Shown here piece after piece: positions 48,093 through 57,565 of a stretch of DNA of 64,000 nt (position 1 is its first letter; each line of letters begins with the position of its first letter). The notes beneath the pieces were generated by a model. It ran no database searches and was not told the DNA's origin. It saw only the letters and a program-made list of their open reading frames with translations. The translations under genes and the position numbers were made by a program. This DNA is from Spirochaetota bacterium (GTDB lineage Bacteria; Spirochaetota; UBA4802; UBA5550): NCBI GenBank assembly GCA_016933025.1, contig JAFGBT010000009.1:124001-188000 (forward strand), written 5' to 3'.

Positions 48093-48114
48093 GGCGGGGC
48101 CATATGACCCCGCC
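48093..48114 (-). terminator. GC-rich hairpin after ahcY
   Basis: GGCGGGG (48093-48099) pairs with CCCCGCC (48108-48114) across an eight-base loop, about 30 bases past the ahcY stop. On the minus strand TTTGTCTT follows. It closely resembles the hairpins at 28901 and 42150. Confidence 0.75.
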
Positions 48115-48143
48115 TCCGTATTTACTCAAGATTGTGGAACATC

Positions 48144-49586
48144 TTAGTAGCGGTAGTGCTCCGGCTTGAACGGTCCTTCCACCGGAATGCCGAGATAGTC
48201 CGCCTGCTTTTGCGTGAGCTTGGTCAACTTCACGGGGAGCTTGCTGAGGTGGAGGCGCGCCACCTCCTCGTCGAGCTTCTTGGACAGGGTGTAGACCCTG
48301 TTATCGTGTTTCGCGGTCGCCAGTTCGATCTGGGCCAGCGTCTGGTTGGTAAAGCTGTTGCTCATGACAAAGCTCGGGTGGCCGGTCGCACAGCCGAGAT
48401 TGACCAGCCGTCCCTCGGCCAGCATGATGAGCGACCTGCCGGACTCCAGGGTCCACTTGTCGACCTGAGGCTTGATGGTCTCCTTTTTGCACTTCGGGTT
48501 GTTTTCAAGATAGTGCATGGCGATCTCGCTGTCGAAGTGACCGATATTGCAGACGATTGCCCCCTCCTTCATACGCTCCATGTGAGCGCCGGTGATGACG
48601 TCGCAGCAGCCCGTCGCCGTGACGAATATGTCGCCGATCGGCGCGGCATCCTCCATGGTGGTAACCTCATACCCTTCCATGGCCGCCTGCAGGGCGCAGA
48701 TCGGGTCGACCTCGGTGACCATGACCCGGGCGCCGAAGCCCCGCATCGACTGCGCGCTCCCCTTGCCAACGTCGCCGTAGCCGCATACCACGACGATCTT
48801 GCCGGCCACCATGATGTCGGTCGCCCGCTTGATGCCGTCGGCCAGCGACTCCCGGCAGCCGTAGAGGTTGTCGAACTTCGACTTGGTGACCGAATCGTTC
48901 ACGTTGATGGCCGGGAACAGAAGCTCGCCCGAGGCCATCATCTGGTAGAGCCGATGCACACCGGTGGTGGTCTCCTCGGAGACACCGCGGATTTTAGAGG
49001 CCACGGCGGTCCACCTGCCGGGGTTCTGCTTTACGCTCGCCCTGATCCGGTCCATGATGATGGCGACCTCTTTGTTGTCAACCGTGCGGTCAAGGAAGGC
49101 CTTGTCCTTCTCAGCCCTGGCTCCCCAGTGGACAAAGAGGGTCGCGTCGCCGCCGTCGTCGACTATCTGGTCCGGCCCCGAACCGTCCGGCCAGGTGAGG
49201 GCCTGTTCGGTGCACCACCAGTAGTCCTCGAGCGTCTCGCCCTTCCACGCGAACACGGCAGCCGTGCCGGCCTGCGCGATCGCCGCGGCGGCGTGGTCCT
49301 GCGTCGAGAATATGTTGCACGAAGCCCAGCGTACGTCGGCGCCGAGCTGCTGCAGCGTCTCGATGAGCACCGCGGTCTGGATGGTCATGTGGAGGCTCCC
49401 GGTTATCTTGAGGCCCTTGAGCGGCTTCTGCGGCCCGTATTTTTTCCTGACGGCCATGAGGCCCGGCATCTCGTCCTCCGCGAGCCGCATCTCCTTACGT
49501 CCCCATTCGGCGAGTGACATGTCCGCCACCTTATAGCGAAGATCTTTATCCACCGCCGATACCTTTTTTTCTGCCGTAATGTTCAT
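48144..49586 (-). CDS. ahcY: S-adenosylhomocysteine hydrolase
   Basis: The enzyme splits S-adenosylhomocysteine, the product of all SAM methylations, into adenosine and homocysteine, using bound NAD. The 480 residues show [55 protein letters not shown], the NAD-binding [20 protein letters not shown], and the C-terminal KPEHYRY. AGGAG lies seven bases before the ATG. It follows the SahR-like gene by 65 bases and is probably in its operon. A terminator lies downstream at 48093-48114. Confidence 0.98.
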   Translation of the reverse strand: MNITAEKKVSAVDKDLRYKVADMSLAEWGRKEMRLAEDEMPGLMAVRKKYGPQKPLKGLKITGSLHMTIQTAVLIETLQQLGADVRWASCNIFSTQDHAAAAIAQAGTAAVFAWKGETLEDYWWCTEQALTWPDGSGPDQIVDDGGDATLFVHWGARAEKDKAFLDRTVDNKEVAIIMDRIRASVKQNPGRWTAVASKIRGVSEETTTGVHRLYQMMASGELLFPAINVNDSVTKSKFDNLYGCRESLADGIKRATDIMVAGKIVVVCGYGDVGKGSAQSMRGFGARVMVTEVDPICALQAAMEGYEVTTMEDAAPIGDIFVTATGCCDVITGAHMERMKEGAIVCNIGHFDSEIAMHYLENNPKCKKETIKPQVDKWTLESGRSLIMLAEGRLVNLGCATGHPSFVMSNSFTNQTLAQIELATAKHDNRVYTLSKKLDEEVARLHLSKLPVKLTKLTQKQADYLGIPVEGPFKPEHYRY

Positions 49587-49651
49587 GAGTCTTCTCCTTT
49601 TGATGATTATTTCATGTGATAATCAGCGCGCCCCTGCGCGCAGTCCGCCCG

Positions 49652-50566
49652 TTATTTCTTTTTTGATACATACAGATCTATTTTCATTCCGTCCCGTATA
49701 TCGAACTGCGAGTACCCGGAGGGCGAAAGCCCGCTCTCGGTCAGCCACCGCTCGATATTTTTCCTGGTGAAGCCGAGCCACCGGTGCTCGTATTTCTTCC
49801 GCATCTCCTCGTTCTGGTGCTTTGCCAGGTCGGCAATGACGAGCGAACCGCCTGTTTTCAAAACCCGCCCCGCCTCCCGTATGCCGGCGTCCGGCGCGGG
49901 AATGTGGTGGAGCACCATGTTGATTACCGCGGCGTCCGCCTCGCGGTCGCGCATCGGCAGGTGCTCGATCTCGCCGATGCGGAGTTCGATGCCCCTGCCG
50001 TTTGAGGCGAGCCGGCGCTCCGCCTCCTCGAGCATCTTCGGCGACCGGTCGATCCCGATGACCTGTTTCGCCTTCTCCCGGATGCGCGGGAGGAGCTCTC
50101 CGGTACCGCACCCGAGGTCAGCGGCCACGGCGCAGCGCGGTATCCTGCCGACGATCTCGCCCGAGACGTCAAAATCACCGAACAGGTCCTTTTTAATATG
50201 GTCCCAGTCCACCGCTATGGAATCGAAAAAGCGGGTACGTTCCCTGCTCCCCTCTTCCAGGACCGCCTTCATGCGGCCGTAATCCTGCTGGAGGTCCCGG
50301 TCGCCGCCGGCCAGCTTCATGAAGAGTTCGTTGAAGCGCCCGCCGTCCCCCTCTTTTTCAGCGGTGTAAAAGACCCAGAGGCCGTCGCGGCGCGACTTCA
50401 ATATTCCCGAATCGGTGAGGATCCTGAGATGACGCGAGATACGCGACTGGCCCATACGCATGGCCGCGACGATCTCATTCACCGAAAGCTCATGGCGCAT
50501 GAGGAGGTTCGCCAGCTTCAGCCGGGTCTCGTCCCCGAGGGCCTTGAAAAAACCGATTATTTCCAC
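49652..50566 (-). CDS. SahR-like ArsR regulator fused to a SAM-binding methyltransferase domain
   Basis: The 304 residues begin with an ArsR winged helix (FKALGDETRLKLANLLMRHELSV, recognition helix MGQSRISRHLRILTDSGILK). A class I methyltransferase domain follows: ADLGCGTGELLPRIREKAKQ (motif I), IDRSPKMLEEAERRLASN, VINMVLHHIPAP. The pairing and the ahcY neighbour match SahR, a regulator of the SAM cycle described in Proteobacteria that senses S-adenosylhomocysteine. A 38-base palindrome begins seven bases before the GTG start (complement of 50564-50566), so it is likely autoregulated and possibly leaderless. Whether it methylates anything is unknown. Confidence 0.88.
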   Translation of the reverse strand: MEIIGFFKALGDETRLKLANLLMRHELSVNEIVAAMRMGQSRISRHLRILTDSGILKSRRDGLWVFYTAEKEGDGGRFNELFMKLAGGDRDLQQDYGRMKAVLEEGSRERTRFFDSIAVDWDHIKKDLFGDFDVSGEIVGRIPRCAVAADLGCGTGELLPRIREKAKQVIGIDRSPKMLEEAERRLASNGRGIELRIGEIEHLPMRDREADAAVINMVLHHIPAPDAGIREAGRVLKTGGSLVIADLAKHQNEEMRKKYEHRWLGFTRKNIERWLTESGLSPSGYSQFDIRDGMKIDLYVSKKK

Positions 50567-50572
50567 GGGTAT

Positions 50573-50610
50573 AATATTACTATATCAAGATATATTGATA
50601 TAGTAATATT
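50573..50610. promoter_or_regulatory. palindromic operator before the SahR-like gene
   Basis: AATATTACTATATCAA (50573-50588) and its perfect complement (50595-50610) flank GATATA. The inner ATATCAA/TTGATAT arms are the type bound by ArsR-family dimers. A -10-like TATTAT stands on the minus strand inside it, six to twelve bases from the start codon. It should repress the regulator-ahcY unit. Confidence 0.85.
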
Positions 50611-50649
50611 GGCAGGGGAAAAAGTCAAGAAAAAAATGGGATATTCCCG

Positions 50650-50682
50650 CCTCCCGACGGCCCATTGCGTGCCGCCGGGAGG
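50650..50682 (-). terminator. hairpin after the FadL-like gene
   Basis: CCTCCCG plus CGGC (50650-50661) pairs with GCCG plus CGGGAGG (50671-50682) with one mismatch and a nine-base loop. On the minus strand CCCATTTTTTTC follows about ten bases later. It lies just past the stop at 50696. Confidence 0.7.
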
Positions 50683-50695
50683 GCATCAGTCCAAT

Positions 50696-52273
50696 TTAAT
50701 CGGATTTTTTGCCGCGAATAAGCTTGATCGACATTTCATCGGAACCGCCGGCTCCCCCGAACAGTTTCAGGGTGAAGCCGATGGCGACGCTTAGCCGCTT
50801 TTCATCAAAGGTCTTGTTGATGGCGTGGACGGTCGCCCCGCTCACGTCCGTGTATTCTGTTCCATATACCGACTCGGGCGCGTACATCATGTACATGGCC
50901 CCGACCGTCATGTCGAGCCAGTCGGTCACGCCGAACGCGAAGCCTCCGCCCATGCTATGGCTTCTTAATAACGGGTCGACCTCGTTCCGCATCTTCGGCT
51001 TGACGCCGAAATCGTTGAAGGCGTAGCCGACGCTCACCGTGGCCTTCGGCAGGAAGGTCCACTCAAGACAGCCGCCGACCCGATACCCGACGGCGTTAAA
51101 TGCGTCTTCCCTGCCGTCAAGGTCGCGGAGGTTCCTGAGCTGTATCTCGCCCGATGCCTCGAACCTGAGCCCCTTCCATATCTTCACGGACGCGCCGAGA
51201 GAGATAGACTGGGGATAGGTCACCTTGAGCTCGGGTTTCACCTCTTTCTTGAACCTGCTTAACGCTTCCGGCGTCATCTTGCCGGGATTGTAATCCGCCG
51301 GGTCGTACGCCTCTTCGCGGAGAAGCTGCTCCGGGCCGTCGAGAAAAATGTTGAGGTTGCCGGACGAGGCCACCAGGCCGGGGGCGAAAAATTTGTTCGT
51401 CTTTTTCTTGAGGACCATGGGCGGGTAGTATTCGTACTTCAGCCCGATATCGAGTATCTCGATCGGCCTGAAGTGGGCCCCGGCGATAATGCCGAAGCCT
51501 ATGCCGTTCACGTCCGTGTCGATGAGCCACGGTTTGGTCAAGTTGACATTGTAGCCGCCGGCCTCAGTGGCAACGCCCGCGTACTTCACCGTGATGTTCT
51601 GGTTGCCGGTCGCATATATGGCGCGTATGCCGAGGGCGGCCGCGGCCCAGTCGACGATCTTGTACACGCCGCCGACAGCCGCGCCGACGTAATACTCGGT
51701 CCGCACCGCCTTCACGTCGCGCCAGAACCCGACGATGTTGTTGTCGACCCCGTCCGCCTTGGCATAGGCCGTTTCCCAGGAGGCCATGAGCCCCCAGTCA
51801 ACCACGGCCAGGCCCTGGTTGAAGGTCATGCCCGGGGCCGCCTGCATCACGTGTATATCGAGGTACACGGCCCACCCGTCGTCCTTCCAGATGAGGTCGA
51901 CGCCCGGAAGAATCGGCGCCAGTGTCTCGGCCGCGTACTCCTTCGGACGGCCGTTGGCCGGATTCAGGAAATTGGAGGTCGGAATCATCGGCTTGTCCAT
52001 GTATTGTATGCCGTAGTAATCCATGGTATGCATCCGCTTGGCGTAGTAGGTCTGGGAGCTGAAATGCACCGAAAGCCCCCGGTACTCGAGGAACGCCAGG
52101 CCCGCGGGGTTATAGAAGCCCGCGTCCGCGCTGGTGGACGCGTTCCGGTTCTGGGTCCGCACGAAATCCGCGCTGTGGTTCGGCATGACGCCGTCCTCCT
52201 GGTTGAGCCGGGAGGCCGACGCCGGCAGTGCCGTCAACAATACTGCCAGGCTTATGATTCCGAATCTCTTCAT
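50696..52273 (-). CDS. OmpP1/FadL-family outer-membrane transporter
   Basis: This 525-residue barrel has a signal peptide (MKRFGIISLAVLLTALPASA). A FadL-like N terminus follows (NRNASTSADAGFYNPAGLAFL), the segment that plugs the lumen and lies near the lateral gate. Further strands include RPIEILDIGLKYEYYPPM, YPQSISLGASVKIWKGLRFE and FLPKATVSVGYAFNDFGVKP. FadL homologues import hydrophobic compounds such as fatty acids or aromatics. It has no partner enzyme nearby. Downstream hairpin at 50650-50682. Confidence 0.85.
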   Translation of the reverse strand: MKRFGIISLAVLLTALPASASRLNQEDGVMPNHSADFVRTQNRNASTSADAGFYNPAGLAFLEYRGLSVHFSSQTYYAKRMHTMDYYGIQYMDKPMIPTSNFLNPANGRPKEYAAETLAPILPGVDLIWKDDGWAVYLDIHVMQAAPGMTFNQGLAVVDWGLMASWETAYAKADGVDNNIVGFWRDVKAVRTEYYVGAAVGGVYKIVDWAAAALGIRAIYATGNQNITVKYAGVATEAGGYNVNLTKPWLIDTDVNGIGFGIIAGAHFRPIEILDIGLKYEYYPPMVLKKKTNKFFAPGLVASSGNLNIFLDGPEQLLREEAYDPADYNPGKMTPEALSRFKKEVKPELKVTYPQSISLGASVKIWKGLRFEASGEIQLRNLRDLDGREDAFNAVGYRVGGCLEWTFLPKATVSVGYAFNDFGVKPKMRNEVDPLLRSHSMGGGFAFGVTDWLDMTVGAMYMMYAPESVYGTEYTDVSGATVHAINKTFDEKRLSVAIGFTLKLFGGAGGSDEMSIKLIRGKKSD

Positions 52274-52320
52274 TGTTCCTCCAGAGATATAAAAAATTTT
52301 CTGGTTATAATTTTAAAATG

Positions 52321-52348
52321 CGGCCCCGCCCTTTATATGACGGGGCCG
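52321..52348 (-). terminator. GC-rich hairpin after the cadherin-like lipoprotein pair
   Basis: CGGCCCCG (52321-52328) pairs with CGGGGCCG (52341-52348) with a twelve-base loop. On the minus strand CATTTTAAAATT follows. It lies 63 bases past the stop at 52411 and before the FadL-like gene. Confidence 0.65.
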
Positions 52349-52410
52349 GCAGAAAATCATTCATACAAAAATTCAATATTTACTACTCATAAAAAATATT
52401 TATACAATTA

Positions 52411-53562
52411 TCAATCCACAACATTAACCGTATATGTTCTGGTTGTAGAATTATCCGCCGCTGTTACCGTAAATACGACACTTTGAGGATAATCATAAGC
52501 ATCCCAAGTGTACGGACCCGTATCGTTTGTTTCAAGTGTCCAAGTACCATCAACATTTTCAGTCAATGCAACCGTACCAGTAATACACGTTCCCGTGGCA
52601 CTTATCCCTTGTATATCAGCTGACAGGGGAGTAAGAGTAAACCTGAATTGTCTCCAGTATCCATCTGACCAAATTCGCACATAAGTATATGCATAGTCAT
52701 CGGGCAAAAATCCAAGGTCTCTTATAGTAACTGTTCCTGCAACATTTCGCACCCTAAACACCAAATCAGAAAGACGCGCTTCATCTGGTGGAGCTGTTTC
52801 CATGGTTACCCGGATAATATAATTGACCGTCGTGCTCTGGTCCTGGGAAGTCACCGCAACCGTAATGTCGCGCGTCCCGGATGACAATGGCAGGTCGGTT
52901 ATCGGCACGTTGAAATCGTAGTTCTCAGCGGCCCATCCGTCCACCATGGCCGTCATAACCGGGCTCTGCAGGGCCAGGCTGACGGTCATCTCGTTCGCCA
53001 GGTAGCTCAGCATCACCGTGTGCACGGTGCCGCTCGCCTCAAGGGGATCGAACACCGGATCAAAATCGGCCGTGATCATGCCGGCCGCCGCGCTTATCGA
53101 AAGGCTGGAAAGGCCCGCGTCGCTTCCGAAAAAATAGATCCGTATCGTGTACACGGTAGTGGTGAGCGTGTCCTCGGACACGACGGTAATGACAATATCA
53201 TTTTCAGCCAGGCCGGGGTTGAGCGTCGCGGTGTATGAATAGCCGGGCGCGACGATTGCCGACGGGTCCCCGCCGTTCAGCGTCGCGGTTACGGACGCGC
53301 CGTCCGGACCGATCGCGATGGCCGTCACGGGCGACCCGTCATTCGCCACGTATAGCGTGTATTCAAGCGTGGCCGGATCGAACTCGGGCGAGATGGCGAG
53401 GCTGTCCACCGACAGGCCTTTCAGCGCTGCATCGTCGTTCACCGGGATCCCGGGACGGCTGAACGGCAACATGCTTTTCCCGTCTTTGTCCAGCAGTTCG
53501 CATCCGCTTGCCAGTATAGCGACAGTCATGAAGCCTATTATTGATTGTACTATTTTATTCAT
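52411..53562 (-). CDS. cadherin-like beta-sandwich lipoprotein
   Basis: The 383 residues start with a lipoprotein signal (MTVAILASGCELL). Three or more cadherin-like beta-sandwich (PF12733-type) modules follow; the first two read LKGLSVDSLAISPEFDPATLEYTLYV and VYTIRIYFFGSDAGLSSLSIS. The last 130 residues (LVFRVRNVAGTVTIRDLGF to the end) are encoded in visibly AT-richer DNA than the rest. Start 53562 has GGAAGG seven bases upstream; the longer frame to 53724 is rejected because it reads non-family sequence. It follows a similar lipoprotein by 76 bases, so they form a pair. Confidence 0.8.
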   Translation of the reverse strand: MNKIVQSIIGFMTVAILASGCELLDKDGKSMLPFSRPGIPVNDDAALKGLSVDSLAISPEFDPATLEYTLYVANDGSPVTAIAIGPDGASVTATLNGGDPSAIVAPGYSYTATLNPGLAENDIVITVVSEDTLTTTVYTIRIYFFGSDAGLSSLSISAAAGMITADFDPVFDPLEASGTVHTVMLSYLANEMTVSLALQSPVMTAMVDGWAAENYDFNVPITDLPLSSGTRDITVAVTSQDQSTTVNYIIRVTMETAPPDEARLSDLVFRVRNVAGTVTIRDLGFLPDDYAYTYVRIWSDGYWRQFRFTLTPLSADIQGISATGTCITGTVALTENVDGTWTLETNDTGPYTWDAYDYPQSVVFTVTAADNSTTRTYTVNVVD

Positions 53563-53638
53563 TATCGAGCCTTCCTTTTCATGGAATAGGTATGTTATGC
53601 GCCGGCCGAGCGTGCGCACGGCCGGCGCCCTGTCGTCA

Positions 53639-55339
53639 TCACGGATGCCAGAAATCGTCAGCGGTCCAGGGCACATCCGGGTCCCAGCCGTCGCCCAGGT
53701 GCTCGTGATACGGATCGGCATCATAATACATTATCTCGCCCGTCTGGCCCATGTAATCCACAGTTGTATACGAGGTGGCGTCCCTCGAAACCGCGTCCTT
53801 GCTCACGATCCGCAGATGTATATGCTGGATGGCAACCGCGTCCCCCTCGGGCGTCTGCATGGTGATGTCGCCCGTCTGGGGACCATCGGTCTGGGTCCCT
53901 GAGGTGTTCACTATAACCGACATGGTGCCGTTCAGCATGAAGCCGCCGTTGTCACCCACGAACATGTAGTCCCAGCCGCCGTTGTCGTAGTCGGAGTAGA
54001 CCATCTGGTTCCGCACCGTACTGAGGGTGGTGACCCAGGTGAGGGACCAGACCATGTTCCCGCTGATGCTTCCGGGATAGGTGTTGCTCCAGTTCGGCAT
54101 GGAACCCGGCGCCCCCCAGGACGCCTTGTTGGCCCGTCCCACCGGGCCGTACAGGCCGTAATAGAACTCGTACACGTTGAGGAGCCTGAGCTTCAGCGAG
54201 TAATTCCGGGTTACCAGTCCGTTGTTCGAGATCACCTCTATGTCCATTGTTCTCACGGAATAAACGTCGGGGTCCCCCAGGTCCCAGGTAACGTCCACTG
54301 TCAGCTTGCCGCTCTGAATCAAGCTGCTCATTTCCACGGTATCGACCTTAAGGCTGGATACCGTCGGATCAGCCGGCGTGATGACGACCTTTGCCTCGGT
54401 GAAGCCGAACACGACGCAGGAATAGTCGTACACCTCCTTGTCGAAGGGGTTGGTGTTGTCCGGGAAAAAATTGCCGTCCGAATCCTGGTAGATCTGCCGT
54501 ATCGAGTCGCTGGCGCCGATCGTCACCTTGAGAGACGACAGGTACGCGTTATCATCGGTCACCAGCTCCTGCGCGAGGCGCGATATGGTGAAGGTGTAGG
54601 TCGACACGTCCCCATTGCTGGCGGTCGAGGTGACGGTTACCGTCTGGGTAGTCTTCGAGTCGCCAACCGGGAGCTCTGAGAGTATCACCAGGTCCTTCTC
54701 ACCCGAATTCACTTTTTTACCGTCAATCTTTACGGTCGTGAACGCGCTTATTGAGGTTGGCCTGACCTTGACATAATAGTCGTTCCACGCGACACGCAGC
54801 TGGTACGCCAAAACATCAGGATCAAACTGCGGCGAAAGAAGGATAACTCCGTCATTTTCATCGAAGACCTCGAAATTGAGGAGGCGGCTCTCTTCCAGCC
54901 CGAAGCTCCGGCTGATATTTATCTGGTATGTCTTCACCGTCACCCCGTCGGGCGCGGTTACCCTGACCAGAACAGTCGCGGTGTCCGTGCTGACCGTTAT
55001 GGAACGGGATGTGCAGGCCAGGGTATTAATAGCGACCGAGGAACGCTCATCATCCGCGACCGCGACGACGGTAACGCCGGTGACGAGCGGCTCAATTGAC
55101 ACATTATAATTATAAATACTCGGGCTGAATGCCGGCGTCAGCGCCAGGCCGGCTACCGTGCCCGTGGCGCCCTCCACACCGGTCAGTGTCAGGATCTTGA
55201 GATCGGTATTGGACATGGTCGAGCTGTATTGTATATCGGGGATAAAAAATGTGCCTATTTCCCCATATTCGCATCCATTTGCGAGTATGACCGCCGACAC
55301 CACAAAAAACAGGCCAAGGCGTTTTATTATCTTTTGCAT
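53639..55339 (-). CDS. cadherin-like multi-domain lipoprotein
   Basis: The 566-residue protein has a lipoprotein signal (FFVVSAVILANGCEY). Several cadherin-like beta-sandwich units follow, each marked by PAFSPSIYNYNVSI, PQFDPDVLAYQLRVAWNDYYVKV or PFDKEVYDYSCVV. The C-terminal 180 residues (about from LRLLNVYEFYYGLYGPVG) are Trp- and Tyr-rich, with a different character, perhaps a separate adhesive domain. It is probably surface- or outer-membrane-attached. First of the two-gene set with 52411-53562. Confidence 0.8.
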   Translation of the reverse strand: MQKIIKRLGLFFVVSAVILANGCEYGEIGTFFIPDIQYSSTMSNTDLKILTLTGVEGATGTVAGLALTPAFSPSIYNYNVSIEPLVTGVTVVAVADDERSSVAINTLACTSRSITVSTDTATVLVRVTAPDGVTVKTYQINISRSFGLEESRLLNFEVFDENDGVILLSPQFDPDVLAYQLRVAWNDYYVKVRPTSISAFTTVKIDGKKVNSGEKDLVILSELPVGDSKTTQTVTVTSTASNGDVSTYTFTISRLAQELVTDDNAYLSSLKVTIGASDSIRQIYQDSDGNFFPDNTNPFDKEVYDYSCVVFGFTEAKVVITPADPTVSSLKVDTVEMSSLIQSGKLTVDVTWDLGDPDVYSVRTMDIEVISNNGLVTRNYSLKLRLLNVYEFYYGLYGPVGRANKASWGAPGSMPNWSNTYPGSISGNMVWSLTWVTTLSTVRNQMVYSDYDNGGWDYMFVGDNGGFMLNGTMSVIVNTSGTQTDGPQTGDITMQTPEGDAVAIQHIHLRIVSKDAVSRDATSYTTVDYMGQTGEIMYYDADPYHEHLGDGWDPDVPWTADDFWHP

Positions 55340-55709
55340 CGAGCTATCTCCTCTGATATAGATATTATCTAACCAATAATTTCCAGATAATATATTTACA
55401 AACCGTCTGTCCGGTTTATTAATTCAAATATATCTCCTTTTTTAATATAAATAAACACTATTTAAATAAAATGTCATCTCAAAACGAATTTACATTTAAA
55501 TTGGATGCAATATACGAATAAAATTTTAATCACCACATAATTTTTTTATCTTTAACTGACATTTTTGAGTCAATATGTCATTTAATTTTTTTGAATTTCA
55601 TAGTAATTTTCAGCTCCCCATTAAAAAATCAACTTGTTGCCGTGAGGCCGAACTGGCAGTATGCTTATTACATGAGGTGGAAATTTATACAGCTCAACGG
55701 ACCTGGATT
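55340..55709. other. very AT-rich divergent intergenic region
   Basis: About 370 bases of strikingly AT-rich sequence lie between the lipoprotein pair (minus) and the phosphoesterase gene (plus). Both promoters should be here, but no clear -35/-10 pairing was found. The frame from ATG 55575 runs through it in-frame with the next gene, but its codons look non-coding. Confidence 0.5.
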
Positions 55710-57401
55710 GTGAAGATAATATTTCTAACAGATATTCACGGCTCCTTCAACCAGACGGCCGCCCTTTTATATGAGACCGTCGCTGATGTCTACATCATCG
55801 GCGGCGACCTGATCGATATCCCCTTCTACAGCATAAACACGGCCATCCAGTACCATGACCTGCAGACCCAGCTCCACAGTCTAAGGAAAAAAATGGACAA
55901 AGAGGAGCTGGTGCTGGAGGACTTTGTAGACGAGCTCCTGGATTCTCCAAACGTCGCGGAGGACATCATCGACCGGGGTAGCGACTACCAGCAGCTGACC
56001 ATACGGGCGCGCCGGGTCATGCAGCAGAAGTACAAGGTTCTGGAGAACATGATATCCTTCAAGTCATCGGCGGGCGTCTTCGCCCTGCCGGGGAACTACG
56101 ACATGGACCTGAAATACACATCCCTGCACGAGCGGGACCTCCACCTTCACTGGCACACCCTCGGCGGCATGAAGGTGGCCGGATACGGCGGCGCCGGCGT
56201 CTGGACCGCGGGGATCCCCGAAAGATATATCGTCAGGTACAAAGGTGGCATCGGCATGAACGACCACTCAAACGAGATGTTCACCTTCTTCAAGGCCGTG
56301 AAGCCTGACATCATCGTCGCCCACCAGCCGCCTCATGGCGTGCACGACCGAATCACGCACATCGGCCCATCGGGATCCCCGGCGCTCCGCACCTACTGCG
56401 AGAACAACCCGGTGAAGCTCTGCCTGAGCGGTCACATTCATAACGACTGGGGCTTCATGGCCATTGAGGGCTGCGTCTACCTGAACCCGTCCAATTTCGG
56501 TGAGGTGACCACGATCCAGGGCGAAGTCTCCGAGGGCGGCTTTTTCTTCCAGATCGAGTTTGACGAGACGGAACTCGAAAAGATCTCGCTTAAAAAACTG
56601 GTCGACGACCACCGTATCCACGATATCGCCGAGTACTACCGGAAGGACGGGAAATGGACGGAGGACATCATCGACCTGGAGCGCTATCAGGCGCGCCGCC
56701 TCAACGAGAATTACGACATGAAGGTCGAGAAGTACCACCACATCCCGGAGATCGAGCTCTTCAAAGAGATCAAGAACTTCTTCCGGATGTTCCGCACGCA
56801 GGAGACCGAGGAGCGCCTGGACGAGCTCGAGCACGCGGTGAACCTCCTGAAAGACAAGTTCGACGACATCGCGATGGACATCGTCGGCTCGGTGAACATG
56901 GGGTTATCTCAGGAAAGCTCCGACATCGACGTCGTCCTCTACCTCAGGTGCGGCCGAAACTGCCAGGACATGTACCAGCAGTGCGATTTCTACACGAGCG
57001 CCAAGGCCCTGCTGACAAACATCATCGGCGACAAGTACAAGTTCGAGATCATCGACTGCATCGACCTGAACGTCGTGGAGCAGAGCATCATCACGAAAAA
57101 CTACGAGTGCGAGGTGACCCAGCGGTTCGTGGCGTACCGGTCGATCTGCCGGCCGGTCAACTACAAGGCGATCGCCCCGATCGAGGACATCCTGAACGAG
57201 GACATCGAGTTCAGAAGGGAGATGGAGGGAAGCATCCGGTCGTATTTCAGGATCTTCGCGACGACCTCGCAGCACATGCGCTCATTCGACAAGTACGAGT
57301 CGCGGCTCAAGTCGATCGGGATCAAGCTGCCGGAATCGATCAGGGACAAGATACGGGAATATCTCCAGGTAACGAGCTCGAACGACCTGATGAAATGGTG
57401 A
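55710..57401 (+). CDS. metallophosphoesterase-nucleotidyltransferase fusion protein
   Basis: The 563-residue soluble protein has two enzyme modules. The N-terminal calcineurin-like phosphoesterase shows FLTDIHGSF (D8, H10), YIIGGDLID (D33), ALPGNYDMD, IIVAHQPPHG and CLSGHIHNDWG, all metal ligands present. A helical linker of about 90 residues follows. The nucleotidyltransferase of the pol-beta fold starts near residue 390 with GSVNMGLSQESSDIDVVLYL and a third carboxylate in FEIIDCIDL. Both look active. GTG 55710 is preferred to ATG 55575 because the upstream codons are AT-rich and non-homologous; the ribosome site is weak. Substrates unknown; it is an intriguing bifunctional nucleotide enzyme. 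Confidence 0.8.
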   Translation: MKIIFLTDIHGSFNQTAALLYETVADVYIIGGDLIDIPFYSINTAIQYHDLQTQLHSLRKKMDKEELVLEDFVDELLDSPNVAEDIIDRGSDYQQLTIRARRVMQQKYKVLENMISFKSSAGVFALPGNYDMDLKYTSLHERDLHLHWHTLGGMKVAGYGGAGVWTAGIPERYIVRYKGGIGMNDHSNEMFTFFKAVKPDIIVAHQPPHGVHDRITHIGPSGSPALRTYCENNPVKLCLSGHIHNDWGFMAIEGCVYLNPSNFGEVTTIQGEVSEGGFFFQIEFDETELEKISLKKLVDDHRIHDIAEYYRKDGKWTEDIIDLERYQARRLNENYDMKVEKYHHIPEIELFKEIKNFFRMFRTQETEERLDELEHAVNLLKDKFDDIAMDIVGSVNMGLSQESSDIDVVLYLRCGRNCQDMYQQCDFYTSAKALLTNIIGDKYKFEIIDCIDLNVVEQSIITKNYECEVTQRFVAYRSICRPVNYKAIAPIEDILNEDIEFRREMEGSIRSYFRIFATTSQHMRSFDKYESRLKSIGIKLPESIRDKIREYLQVTSSNDLMKW

Positions 57402-57450
57402 GGATATATCACCTCATCTATCGGGCTTGCCCCAAACGCATTGTACAACG

Positions 57451-57531
57451 CCCCCCATCCCCCCGGAGGGGGGCTTGTCTGCCATTTTTACCTTTTAAAG
57501 TCCCCCTCTGGGGGATTTAGGGGGATTGTAA
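57451..57531. repeat. C/G-run inverted-repeat element between convergent genes
   Basis: Two nested inverted repeats, CCCCCCGGAGGGGGG near 57460-57475 and TCCCCCTCTGGGGGA near 57501-57515, stand between the nucleotidyltransferase and lysA stops. GGGGGATTTAGGGGGATT follows. This text is a common dispersed bacterial intergenic sequence and may also act as a terminator. Confidence 0.5.
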
Positions 57532-57565
57532 AGCAATCTCTTAAACAATATTGTCTAAAGAAAAA

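Noticed and set aside
48132-49517. 461-codon open frame on the plus strand
   Set aside because: It lies wholly antisense to ahcY, a certain gene, and its translation is Arg/Asp/Val-rich shadow text with no family motif.
49587-49651. SAH or SAM riboswitch before ahcY
   Set aside because: Only 65 bases separate ahcY from the upstream gene and no recognisable riboswitch core is present. Regulation is better explained by the SahR-like protein and palindrome.
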